From Buxus sempervirens (Eukaryota; Streptophyta; Magnoliopsida; Buxales; Buxaceae), in the NCBI GenBank assembly GCA_947561395.2, contig OX387184.1, positions 41,096,766 to 41,160,765 of the forward strand: 64,000 nucleotides of DNA, read 5' to 3'. Shown here piece by piece: positions 33,326 through 44,620 of this stretch. A model generated the notes under the pieces. It saw only the letters and a list, made by a program, of their open reading frames with translations, was not told the DNA's origin and did no database searches. The number at the start of each line of letters is the position of its first letter. The stretch's first letter is position 1. Both the position numbers and the translations under genes were made by a program.

Positions 33326-35120
33326 TGTAGACACCCCAAATTGCACTATAAAATGAGAAAATAATTGAAAACATGTAATTGGGATTTGAAACAGGTCAAA
33401 AAAGTATAAAATCTGGCCAAACTGGTCATGCCCGCAGTTGATATACGGGCACGGCGTGCCCGTATTAATAATACGGGCAGGGCGCGCCCATAATATATAT
33501 ACGGGCACGGGGGTTTTTATGTGAATTTATCCTTTCTCGATTTCTGAGCCTTATCTGCATCTAAATATATCTCTGGGATATGCGAATCCTCTTATTTATC
33601 CATTCGAATCTCTTATTATCCTATTTGGCAAAGGATTGGCATTATCTTGGTTTTTAATTCAATCTGAAACTCTATCTTGCCAAACCCTGGACCAACCATG
33701 CCCCTGGGTTTGCCTATAAATAGAGGGCTTCTCCTCAAGCAAAAGGCCACGAAAATTTGAAGTCCAAGGAGCTCCAAGAGAAAAGAGGAATCCCTGCTAC
33801 TCTGCTTGCTCAATCCAGGTAAGTCCCTTTTCCCTTTTATTTTCTGTCTTCAATTCTAGAAGTAATAGGATCTTCTCCATTGCTGTAGAATAAGGTCATC
33901 TTGTACTTGTATTCCTAAACTTGTTTCCAAGTACCTCAAGAGTCTCTCTAGCCGTAAAACGTGAAGAGAGAGCTAGGGGAAAGGGGAACAGGTGGATCCC
34001 TAGAATAGAACCCCATATCTGTTTTTCTCCTTTCTTTTAGAATAAAGCCTTTGATTGTGTTTGTATCACCAAACCTATCTCCAAGTACCTCAAGAATCCT
34101 CTCTAGCCGTAAAACGTGAAGAAAGAGCTAGGGGAAAAGAGAACAGGTGGATCCGTAGGGTAGACCCCCATGTGCTCTAATCTGTGAGATGTGGCTGCTT
34201 TGGATATCCTGCTAATGTTTTAATGATCTTGTGATTGAATCTGGATTAATCATATGAATCTATGATGTTTATAACATGAAATCCTATTTTTCTCTTAAAA
34301 TTGAGATTCTCACCACTTTTGCACCTACAGTACTGTTTTCGTGATTTTTGTGACATTAGGCTAAGATCCTAGATCTATCATGATCAGTATGATAGATCTG
34401 AATTCAGAAGCCTGAAAGTAACTTCTAGGGTTTCATAAGATGGTTTTTGAGTCCTTTTCCATTTTTTGAAAGAAGACCCTACGGTCTAAGTTCTCCCCTT
34501 TTGATGTTCTTCATCAACGTGGGTATTTTTTGTTTTGATTTCTTGATCTAATGTGAAATATGGGCTATGTCTATGTCCTGGACTGTTCAAGTTCAATTTT
34601 GCAATATTTTATAAAAATCATATTTTTCTAGATTTCCAGAATTTAACTTAAAACCAGATTTTTGGAGTTTTCACTTTAGATTGGTTTTATTTGATTTTAT
34701 CTTAATTTTATTTTAATCATGAAACCCTAGGAATGGTATGATCGTATTTGAAAGTTCTGGATCAATCAGGCTATTCGTATGAAAAAACCATACACTTTTG
34801 TCTTTTTTGTGATTTTTCATGATTTTTGTAGCAAGCCCTTTTTCCTTTATTTTAACATGAACAATGCCTAGCAACCACCTTGTGTGGATGAATAGGAGTG
34901 CCTAACACCTTCCCCTGTTCATAACCTAATCCCCTTACCCATCTCTGGTTGTTTTTTTTTTTTTATAAGGGTTATTTTTACCCTAAATTTGCCTTTTTGT
35001 GCTTATTTGCTATTTTGGTGTCCATTCACACCTAAACAGAATGGTGGCGACTCTATATTTTTAACCAATCCCGTGTGATGATCAGGAAGTCATTGAATTG
35101 ATTTTTTCCTATGTCTCACA
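33326..35120 (+). mobile_element. Solo Tat/Ogre-like LTR, 1.80 kb, TSD AGAGG
   Basis: Starts TGTAGACACCCCAAATTGCA and ends ATGTCTCACA, flanked by AGAGG (33,321-33,325 and 35,121-35,125). A TATA box TATAAATAG is at 33,715. U3 has a palindrome array at 33,435-33,512 (ATACGGGCACG...CGTGCCCGTAT). A module with CTCTAGCCGTAAAACGTGAAG is present twice (about 33,950 and 34,100). The block GTGCCTAACACCTTCCC is near the 3' end. No PBS follows, so it is solo. Confidence 0.93.
33435..33512. repeat. Palindromic ATACGGGC array in LTR U3
   Basis: Three overlapping inverted words (ATACGGGCACG, CGTGCCCGTAT, ATACGGGCAGGGCGCGCCC, ATACGGGCACGG) lie 200-280 bp upstream of the TATA box, the same place where the related LTR at 1055-3714 has GTATCCGAC palindromes. 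Confidence 0.8.
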
Positions 35121-35859
35121 AGAGGTGGGCGAAAATATGTTCTAATCACATTACACTTTCCTCCATCAAATGGTAGCTAGCTATCCTTTTTCTTTTTCCA
35201 AAAAGGTGGAGGGAGGGACCAAAGACTTAAGTGGGCTAAAAAAGTGGGAATCTAAGAATCATATGAGAAGAGCCTGTGCCTATTGAATGAAATCCATTTT
35301 TATAGTACAAAGAAAAGGAACACTGTGGTATGAATAATCATTCAAAGAAACTTGAAGATTACTTAAAGAGTTTGAAAGTGAGTGTAGGTGGGTCTTTCCT
35401 TTTCACATATCCTACGAAAATGGAAACCCAAGGAAGGAATCTATACGCAAGGTCATTCTACCTTATTGATTTTTCTTGTCTAAAAAGCCCCAAAGCCCAC
35501 ACAACACTTAAAAGTTCCCTCACTTGAGCCTAAATTTCGACAGCACCTCCCCTAAAATGGAAGGGGTGACCAAGCCCAAATAGGTCCCAAAATCAGATAA
35601 CCTGCAATAAAAAATCTATATACCATTCATATATCTAATTCCCACCGCCAATTATTACAATGAATATAGAAAATATTGTTTAGAAGAAAGAAAACAGTAA
35701 TTGAAAGAATTGAACCACTGATACACAGCTTGTAACAAATCACCATAAAATGAAGATAGGAAACAGATCTTTCACTCACCAAAAGTAAAACCTAGAGTAC
35801 TGATAAGTGCCTTGTTACGAATTACTATCGACACCGATGAGGAGGGTTACCAGTAGTGA

Positions 35860-36153
35860 GCAGAGCAATCAACCGAGGAGGAGGGTTGGTGGCAGCAGTG
35901 GTGAGCATAGCAAGGTGCCAAAAATCTCAGAGCGCGGAAGAGAAAAAAAACGAAGAGGCTAGGGCTGGAAAATAGGCGCTGGAAGCAAGGTGCGAAAAAA
36001 CGAAGAGGCTAAGGTTGGAAAAGTGGCGCTAGAAAGCAAGGTGAAAAAGAACAAAGAGGAGCCAAAAAGATGAGGAGAGGTCACGAGTTTTGCCGGCGGC
36101 TTTTAAAAACCACCGGCAAAAATCTGCCCTCCTTGACTACCTTTTTTGTAGTG
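35860..36153. mobile_element. Extra CACTA right terminus inside the outer element
   Basis: Ends TTTTTTGTAGTG at 36,153, preceded by the hairpin word TTGCCGGCGGCTTTTAAAAACC. Its last ~300 bp align with the last ~300 bp of the outer element (42,700-42,988). I found no matching left end with a 3-bp TSD, so this may be the stump of a nested element whose left part was deleted. Confidence 0.6.
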
Positions 36154-37856
36154 GCAGATTGGATTAGGAAGCCATTAAAGAAACCCACTAGCTTTCGCTC
36201 AGTAAAGGTTGGAGAATAAATATCTTTTCAGAAGTTCTGAATTATTATTATTATAATGTTTGTATCCCAGATGGCACGACTCTAGATGGATTCATTTCCT
36301 TCCCTCCTAATTAACTTCAAAAACAGGCATGATATACTTCCCCCTTGACATTACTCTTGACTTTAGGTTTGAACTTTAGTGGCAACGAACCATGGTTAGA
36401 TTTTTCTTCAAATAACTTAGAGATAAGTGCTGAAGCCAAGACTTTCATGGTTGCAGCAATGAGCCAATCTTATTACAGTCTCATTCTCCGGTTTAACTCA
36501 ACATTCATTATTAAATCCATATAGTATAAGATTGAGAATTTTGAAATATTAGATTAGTTGTGTTGGGTGTCATGGAGGTGCTGTGTTTAGAAAATTTCTA
36601 GGCTCTAAGGGAACTATAGAGAGAGAGAGAGAGAGGAGCAAAAAACTAGCAGTCATTTGATCAGCTGTCCTTGTTTACTATTGAGTGCTTTAAACGAGTA
36701 TTCTATGTGACCTTTAAGTAGCATAAGAAGCATGCTGGAATAGATTACTACTGAGTGCTTCAAGGAAGAAGGGTGGGGGGAATCTAGCAACCCAAGTAGT
36801 TCATGATCAAGATGAACCAAAAAAACTTCATAATCAAGATGAACCCAAAAAAACTTCTTGTAATTCCAATATCTAAGAAGAGCAAACTATAATGGGAGCA
36901 TCAACCATAACAGATGAAACATCACGTCCACATTATTGCATCTTGCTAAATAATACATAAGACAAAAGTTAATCAAAACATGAATATTACCAGCTGTAAC
37001 TGATACTCCTAGGAAGTTAACAAGCATAACAATATCCTGTTCACAGGAACAAGAAATGCATTAAGCTCTCTCTCACATAGAGAGTCACCCACGTAGCATT
37101 CTAAACATTTATTGCTTGACTACTAAAATATAAAATAAATAAATAAATAAAAGAACAAACACCTGGGGGTTATAAATCAAACAGATGGTTAGATATACAA
37201 AAAATTTAAGTTCCATTGATTTGGGGTTATATCAATGTTGTTCAAGGGAGGAAACAGTTGTTGAATTGTATCAACAATAACCCCCCAAAAAAAAAAAATT
37301 CAAGCATGGCAATGACAGTAAAATTTGGCCATGGCAAATTTTTGGAGCATTAAAGCATGAGATAAAACAATAACGAAGCATGAAGTATTGAAAAACATCT
37401 CAACTAAGGAAAATATACAAATACTAGACGACTAAGGAAAATATAGAGAAATATTGAATGAAGAATTAATTGACAGTGGACTTACTTGATTTTCAAAGAA
37501 AGATGAGGAAGCTTCACCGAAGATCGAGATAGCTTCAGCGGCTGCCAAAACTCGTTGGGGAGGTTAGCTAATTGCTGGAACAGAATAGATAACCGGAGTC
37601 TACTTGAGTCACTGCAAGTTGCAGAAAATCTTGTTATTTCAAGAAACAGGGCGAACCGAGAACAAATTAAAAGATGGAGCGATAATTAAATGAAGCAATA
37701 TCCGATTCATTCATGAATTGGAGGCTGTAAATCCCGATCGCTCGAGTTGGAGGAGTTTTTGTGGATAGTCTATGGTGGTTTGATTTGAGTGACTTGCCGG
37801 ACAGAAAACAAAACCGATAGCCCTAAGTTTCTGTTTATATGATTATTAGCAGGGAC
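36154..37856. other. Unassigned CACTA interior, possibly a captured 5' exon
   Basis: No domain recognised. On the minus strand a perfect donor GTAAGT at about 37,486-37,491 follows a plausible leader or exon starting near 37,850, suggesting host-gene sequence carried by the outer element. A (GA)n tract is at about 36,620. Confidence 0.4.
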
Positions 37857-40800
37857 CACTACAAAACAACAGACTTTTATCGGCGGTCGGAAAACCGCCG
37901 GCAAAAGTGGACAAACCGCCGGTGAAAGGTTTGCCGGCGGCTTCTAGAGCCGTCTGCAAAGGGGGTCGCCGGCAATGCCTTTTGCCGGCGGTTTACTTGA
38001 CCGCCGGCAAAAATAAGATTTGCCGACGGTTTAATTGGCCGCTGGCAAAAAGAACCTTTTACCGGTAGTTTTTAAAATCGCTGATAAAAGGATTCACCGG
38101 CGGTTTTTGACTGCCGGCAAAATATTGCAAAAAACGCTTCCCAGGACTTTACCGGCGGTTAAAAACCGCTGGTGAAGGTATAAAAACTGCCAGTAAAAGG
38201 TTCTACAGGTTTTCCTAAATGTTTCATTTTTTTTCATACATACATGATTTTTTTTTAACACCTGCTGTTACACCTGTGAAAAAGGACGATCTATACACTT
38301 GCATATATACCTTATATCAACAATCAACACAATATATTAAAATCCTTGAACAAGTCGAAAAAAATTACAACATAATACATTAAAATCCTTCAAAAATTAC
38401 ACCACAATACGTTAACAATTACTTTCTATTACAACATGAACTTCAATCTTTAATACATTTTAAAAAAACTGACATAAATATAATAAATACATTTAATCAT
38501 GCAAGCTGCGCCATATCCTTCTACATACACATCGTCGGACCATCACGGCTTCATTCCTGCTAAAGAAGTAAAAAAATCTTGACATGCACATCATTGGACC
38601 ATGTTAGGATTCATTCCTACATAAAAAATAAAAAAACAAAGCAAAATTAGTATCTAAACACATATTAATTTAAACATAGCTAGCTAGATAAAATCATGTT
38701 TTGTAATTACATATAAAGAAATAACTATTCAATAATATAAGGTATGGCAATTCAAGTTACTTATATTCATTCTAAAGTTATTCAATAATATAAGGTATCC
38801 CAATTCAAGTCTTTCCTCTTCACATACGCCTACGAAAATGGAAACCCAAGAAAGGAATAATATAAGGTGTTGCCGAAATTTCGGCAACACCTCCCCTAAA
38901 ATGGAAGGGGTGACCAAGCCCAAATAGGTCCCAAAATCAGATAACCTGTAATAAAAAATCTAATTCCCACCCCCAATCATTATCAAATATCTCTGTTTTT
39001 CTCTAAACCATATCGAGGTCAAAATACTATGTTCTTTTCAATTGGCTTCACTCCAAGCATCTAGCTAATTGTTTAATTTACATAAGAAAAAGTGAAAAAA
39101 ATGTGAAATTCATTGATTAGAGCAAAATACTCCTCAATATCCTACAAGTGCAAAAAAAAAAAAAAAGTAAATAGACAAGCTAACAGTTCATATCTCATAT
39201 TAAAATGAATAAAAGCAAATACTAGATAATAAAGCTTAAGGAGCTAAAGTACTCACCACTCCTTTGACTGACCATCACACCCCATCCAGCAGCTTTTGAG
39301 TCAAGAGCTGCCCGAATGGATTCAATAACGGTACCAATCTGGTTAACCTGAAAAGAAATATAATAATGAGATCAATACTGACAAAGAATAAGCGATAAGC
39401 AATAAGCGTGATCAACGATGCAACTCCTTCCCTATAAGTACTGCTAAACATATCAACCAGCACATGTTCCAATTGTATTAACACCTTCTGGATTTTGTTT
39501 TGCAAAACCAAAATATTGTAAGATTTTAAGTAATCCAGTTTCTGATTGGCCTTGAAGTTCTTAAAAGAAAGATTTCGAGTAAAAACAGGCCGTAAGCAAA
39601 TGGATATCATATATTAATTTCTTGTGAAGAGCTAAATGTTCTAACCAAATATAACAAACAAACGAAAGTATTCCAAGAGTTCCATTATATGTTTTACTGC
39701 CGTTGGTGACTACTTTAAATAACATAGAGACATACTGGTGCATGAGAAGAATCATGACACTCTTTTCTTCCTAGCCACCAATTAGAAAAGGAAAAATATA
39801 TTCGTAGGATATCCAGAGAAGACATAGGCAATATCATTGGGACTGTAATAAAGACAAATCAACACAAAAGTTCAGATGCAATCAAGTAGGAACCATAATA
39901 AAATATATTCATAAACTATAACCAAAACAGAGGTAATAACATGAGTAGAAGTTTGAAATTCCCCTATGCAAGAAAACACTTGGAAGTATTAAAGGATAGT
40001 ATCCTTGCATGATATATGGTCCAGGTACAACCCTGAAAGTTCTACAATTGAATTAAAGACATTCCTCACAGGTGATGCCCACAGTGTTGTGTACATGCTG
40101 GGTGGGATCCACCATTTGATTGGATTCACGTAGGAGAAGAAGATTGATTCACAAGCCATTTCTTATTCAATTTTTAACTGGACCTATTTCCAACTTGTTC
40201 TTAACCATAAGAAAATATCCAAAGGATAAGTTTGATAAGCTCCTTACCATCAAAGCATAACCTTACAATTACACTTTTTAAGCCTATATTTGGACTGGAA
40301 TAGACATTGGATAGAAATAAATGGAAAATACAAAGCTAGAAATCGTCAAAACTAACAGAATTGATTTGGAGCCAGTATGGATTTTGTTTTATGAAGATAG
40401 AAGTTGTGTTTTTGGTGTTGAATAAGTGGGTTATCCAACTTTACCCAAGGAATGGCAACAGGGTGGATTTTGTTTTATGGCTAGTGCTGCCAGTAATCCA
40501 CCCAAGTGGCCAATGTAATCCACCCAAAGATGCCCTTTAAAAACAAATTTAAATGATATCTTCTTTGATAGTCAACATACAATCCTAAAGATGCCCTTTA
40601 GAAGGAGTTGCAAGACAAAACTGAAATCACAACCTTTTTTTTTTTTGGGTGTTATACGGAGTATATGCTGAAAAAAATGGTTTGCCTGCATGCTACAAAC
40701 CCCAAAACCAAAGAGAAACAAAGGACAACACAAAGACTCAGAACCTCAGATCAATAAAGGACCTAAATGTAACCAGAATAACAGAGATCACAAGATAGTC

Positions 40801-42479
40801 TAGCGTAGAGAAGAGAAGAGGTTTTTTGAGTGTGTTGGGGAAGGAATTTATAGAACAAAAAGGACCTAACAGGATAAAAAATAATCAAGGAAATGGAAAT
40901 CAAAATTAAGAAAAAAAATTAATAAAGTACAAAAGTAAAGAGGCCTTTGAAAGCTTTTGGCTTTTTGGGGAGATGATGAGGCATGAGGGGCATCGAACCA
41001 AATTCAACAAACATAAAACTAGCGCCAGATGACCTCACTCAGATTTTCACCAACCATTCACCACCGGCGCCAGATTTATCATTGTGGTTTTTGCCTTCCA
41101 TAAGAATTAAGAGATGGAGGTGGTATTGTTGGGAGATTAGGCAGCAGAAGAGTTGATCGATGAAACGATAGAAATAAAAGAGAAACCATTGAAGCAACAC
41201 TATCTCAGAACCTAACCATTAACAAAACACCAAACTATAAAACCTAGCCATTACAATAAAACACATCAAACGATCGCCACATAACTAGAACACGTTGATT
41301 ACTTTCAGAGAGAACCAAAAAAAAAAGCAGAGAAACCCTGACCACAACCAAAAGGAGGAGGAGATAAACAATTAAAAACTTACCAGAAACTTTGAGCAGT
41401 CGAAGACTTTGTGCTTGAGAATTGTAAAAAATCGAGGGTCTCGTTAAATGTGATCCAGAAAAATCTTGTTATGTGAACGGATCCAACACCATAAAATGAA
41501 TGAAGCTCAAATCTGAAATTAAAAAAAGGGTCGTTGTTTCCAATTCTTTGCAGACATTAAGAATGCATCACAGATCAATATATTGAATAGATCAGATAAC
41601 TGTTGGTTATCAACCAAAAGAGAAATGAAAAGAAAAAAAAGGGAAATAAATCTGCAAAGCAAAATAGCACACAGGTTCTGAGTCTTTATTACCAATGGAT
41701 TAACACGAGAGTTTCACTTTCCAAAAGTAAAATAGCTCAAAAATCCCCGTATGAATAAGAGGAACAGTAAACAGAGAAGACTTCGACAGAGAACATACTC
41801 TCGAGCTTCTATTTCCAGGGTAGACATTAAACTGCTTCTGCGTAGACGATACAAACAAACCTTTAATATGGTTCAAAGAAATCTTAATCTCAACTTCTCC
41901 ATGAATGAGAACCCTACTGATGCGTGTCCTTCTCCTTCAGAGAGAACCCTATCGATACACCCTTGCTTTTTGAGGTATCTACATAGGGTGTGATACCTGT
42001 GTAGATACCTGAAGAAATAAGTCGATAGAAGTTCTTACTCCGTAAATAAACGCGTTAGGGTTAAGGTTTGCGTTGATGGCGATGAAGGCTCCGCTTTGTT
42101 CCTTCAGATTTCCTGTATCTTCTCTCTCTTTATTTTCCGGTCATTGGGGAAAACGGCAATGGACGACTATCGCTCGGCAGTGCTTGGAGAAAACAGCAAT
42201 GGAGTAGGATGAGGGAAAACGGCAATGGAGTAGGATGACTATCGCGCGGTAGCACTTGGGGGAAACGGCAATGGAGCAGGACAATCGCGCGCCAAGGGGA
42301 AGAAGGAGGCGTTGGAATTTGGGTCAAAAAGAAGACAACGGAAAAACAATTCATTCGCGCGACTTTATTGGGTTTTTGCCGGCGGCTTTTAAAAAACCGC
42401 AGGCTAAACCACCATTTGCCTGCGTTTTTCTCAAACTACCGGCAAAAATTCGCCCTTGTTGCCCCCTTTTTTTGTAGTG
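37857..42479. mobile_element. Nonautonomous CACTA element with captured enolase exon, TSD GAC
   Basis: The left end CACTACAAAACAACAGAC at 37,857 and right end TTTTTTTGTAGTG at 42,479 are flanked by GAC (37,854-37,856 and 42,480-42,482). Subterminal CCGGCGG arrays lie at 37,880-38,200 and 42,370-42,450. Its left kilobase matches the outer element at about 31,700-32,350 (for example CATCGTCGGACCATCACGG). No transposase is encoded. The interior from about 39,000 includes an enolase exon on the minus strand. Confidence 0.9.
39257..39347 (-). pseudogene. Enolase exon captured by a CACTA element
   Basis: The 91-bp exon encodes [17 protein letters not shown] and [14 protein letters not shown]. This is the block around the enolase signature in which the Lys of the preceding LLLK and the His of MVSHRSG are active-site residues. 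Here MVSH has become MVSQ, so the catalytic-site His is lost. The exon is bordered by an acceptor TTTCTTTTCAG and a donor GTGAGT with phase-1 end, as in a real intron-containing gene. Neighbouring enolase exons (SIEDPF..., ETEDNF...) were not found. The [10 protein letters not shown] wording looks closer to the ENO3-type plant enolase than to the main cytosolic one, from memory. Non-functional as a protein. Confidence 0.85.
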
Positions 42480-42988
42480 GACGGTGAATATCGGAAAAAC
42501 ACAGATCGAGAACATCGATCGTCAAAGAAGTTGCTGCTAATGAACCTTGAATCGAGATGAAATTGGGATAAATATGGGTTTTGTACCTTGGAAGCAGAGG
42601 ATTCTGTTTATCGCTGGAGGGTTCGAGCGAGAAGACAATGCACGGCAATGGAAGAGGGCGCGCGGCGGCAGTGGTGACCAGAACAGGAGGAGGTAGCGCA
42701 CGGCGGCGGTCAAGGACGATCGGTGCACGACGGCAGTGGTGAGCAGTGGAGGACGATCGGTGCGCGGCGGCAGTGGTGAGCAGTGGAGGACGATCGAGGG
42801 GGCCAAAAATCCTCAGAGCACGAAACCCAGCTGGAAAGCCGCCAGAAGGAAAGTGTGAAAAGACGAAGAGAAGCCGAAAGAAAAGGAGAGGTCGTGAGTT
42901 TTGCCGGCGGCTTTTAAAAAGCCGCCAGCAAAAGTAACATTTGCCGGCAGTTTTACGACCGCCCTCGTTGACTCCCTTTTTTGTAATG

Positions 42989-43030
42989 AAAAAACATAAT
43001 CTATCTTCATAGAAAACATAATCTATCAAT
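42989..43030 (+). repeat. Minisatellite units right of the CACTA insertion
   Basis: AAAAAACATAATCTATCTTC and ACATAATCTATCAATTGG continue the 21-22 bp repeat found left of 29,008. Confidence 0.8.
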
Positions 43031-43136
43031 TGGTTTAAGATGTGGGATTCATGTTACTAATTACGACTAGTTGAGAATAAAGGAATTACAAAACTAAGGC
43101 TTCATAATGAAATAGTAGTTAATATTCAATTTAAAA

Positions 43137-43636
43137 TTACATAACTTTAAAAATAACTAAAAGTATAATTACAACAACAGCTACTCGTAAAAATATTTTT
43201 AACTCATTGATTTGCTGGTGGTGACGTAAAACTTGTGCTTGCACAGACTGAAGCTTGTGCATTTGCTCATCATTCCCGATCAATCGCGAACTAATTTCTT
43301 GAATTAATGCTGCAGTTATGTTATTGTCATTTGAACCACTCTCAGTTGTGGATGCAATAGGACGACAACAATGAAAAAAGTCTCATGGTGGTAATGAAGC
43401 TGAATGCTGCAATTCAACAATTAATTGGCATGTAATTATATATATAAATAAATTATTAAAATTTCATTCAACATAAAAAGTGCAATACTGACCACGGCCT
43501 TCCTTGCACATGTATAAAATAACCTATTTGGATTATTAGATGTCTCAGAAACTCTTATAATACACTTTCGTCCACATCGGCAATTTATTTTGGTATATTT
43601 TAGCTCACTATCCTTATTGACACTTGATGAAGACAT
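43137..43636 (-). pseudogene. GRF-type zinc-finger small protein with C-terminal membrane segment (one stop)
   Basis: Exon 1 (43,636 to 43,493, 48 codons) begins MSSSSVNKDSELKYTKIN and has CRCGRKCIIRVSETSNNPNR and LFYTC, the zf-GRF pattern (CxCG...NPxRxFYxC). Exon 2 (43,406 to 43,137) joins in phase 0 by GTCAGT/TTGCAG and reads SLPP, a TGA, then DFFHCCRPIAS, EISSRLIGNDEQMHKL, a short coiled coil and a hydrophobic end FLRVAVVVIILLVIFKVM before TAA. The TGA stands where W is expected in the final zinc-finger block. Plants have many such ~120-140 aa GRF proteins with a terminal membrane helix, often near transposons. Function unknown. Confidence 0.7.
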
Positions 43637-43788
43637 ACCTAAAGTAAAAAAAAAAAAAATTTTAAATAAGCATGAAAGGAATTAATAAACAACGACAGAA
43701 ATAATCACCGACATGCTTATAGACAAACAAGCACATATTTTACACAATATTAAACTGTGAATACACTTTTTGCTTTAGTAATTCAAGC

Positions 43789-43940
43789 TCTGAACCACAA
43801 ACCACCTGGATATATTCCTCAATTCTATCACTCACTCAAAACCACAGACCACCTAGATAGATTCCTCAATTCTATCACTCTCTCGAAACCAACAAACCAC
43901 CTGGATAGATTCCTCAATTCTATCACTCACTCGAATGCAC
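43789..43940 (+). repeat. 48-bp tandem repeat, three copies
   Basis: CCACCTGGATATATTCCTCA, CCACCTAGATAGATTCCTCA and CCACCTGGATAGATTCCTCA begin at about 43,802, 43,849 and 43,897, each followed by ATTCTATCACTC. Confidence 0.9.
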
Positions 43941-44304
43941 ACAGAAACTATAAATTTTCAATGGGAGGTTCAATTAGAAAATTGTTATGGTACACAGATT
44001 GGTACTTAATATTATTTTGCATAAGTAATATTATATAATATATATAATATAAGTTCAAACATAAATTATATATATGAACGTGTAATTTTAAAATTCTCTT
44101 ATTTTAACTATAAATAGAAGTTATTTTGAGCGTACCAAAGGATAAGCAGCCTCAAAATATAATAAATAAATTTAATTTCAAACATTCTGTCCAAATGAAC
44201 TTGAACTAAAAAGTACATATTAGTTATTTTAAAGGAAGCAATATATAAGTCGGCCCAAAATAACTCATGGTGCCTTTTAGGATGAAAAAATTTGAATATC
44301 TTCA

Positions 44305-44620
44305 AATTAACATATGGGTACCCTATGATACCCCTATAAGAGCTCCAAATTAACTCATGGGTATCCTTTGGTACCTTAGGATACCTTCAAAATTATTCAT
44401 TGATACACTGTAAATATAGAGAGGGTACAATGTGGTACACTTAAACTATCTCATAGGTACCCCATTAATATCTTGTGATACCTCCAAAATTATTCACGGA
44501 TACCTTGTTATTGGCTAACTTCTTAGTACCTTATGAATATGTGAGGATAAGATGTAGTACCCTCAAAATAACTTTTAGGTAACATGTATATTTTAGGGTT
44601 ACCTTGTGAAACATTAAAAC
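44305..44620 (+). repeat. Degenerate GGTACC/GATACC repeat tract
   Basis: Words such as GGGTACCCTATGATACCCC, GGTACCTTAGGATACCTTC and CTCCAAAATTATTCA recur at irregular 30-70 bp spacing. It resembles the GTACC-rich units of the fold-back at 19,830-20,610 but is in one orientation only. Confidence 0.6.

Larger units (their letters stand above)
29008..42988. mobile_element. CACTA element (outer), degenerate, with several later insertions
   Basis: The left end CACTAAAAAACAAAAGAC at 29,008 and right end TTTTTTGTAATG at 42,988 (one change from TAGTG) are flanked by AAA on both sides. Joining the flanks restores a tandem minisatellite, which supports one insertion event. Subterminal arrays of CCGGCGG hairpin words occur at 29,025-29,500 and 42,900-42,960. 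The interior holds a CACTA ORF fragment, a solo LTR, an additional CACTA right end at 36,153 and the complete element 37,857-42,479. No intact TNP2 transposase is present. A fragment around 31,312-31,432 on the minus strand, with a hydrophobic stretch RALVVWLLGALFFLSISGF and a GTACAA donor, may be a captured signal-peptide exon. Confidence 0.75.

Noticed and set aside
39257..39347. Treating the enolase exon as part of a resident enolase gene
   Set aside because: No other enolase exon occurs in the 4.6-kb element or its flanks, the active-site His codon is changed, and both ends of a CACTA element with TSD enclose it.
42436..43029. The longest open frame (197 codons, minus strand)
   Set aside because: It crosses the CACTA right end, its TSD and G/C-rich terminal sequence of the outer element. 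Composition is Arg/Pro/Leu-rich with no domain and it has several overlapping frames, as expected of G/C-rich non-coding DNA.
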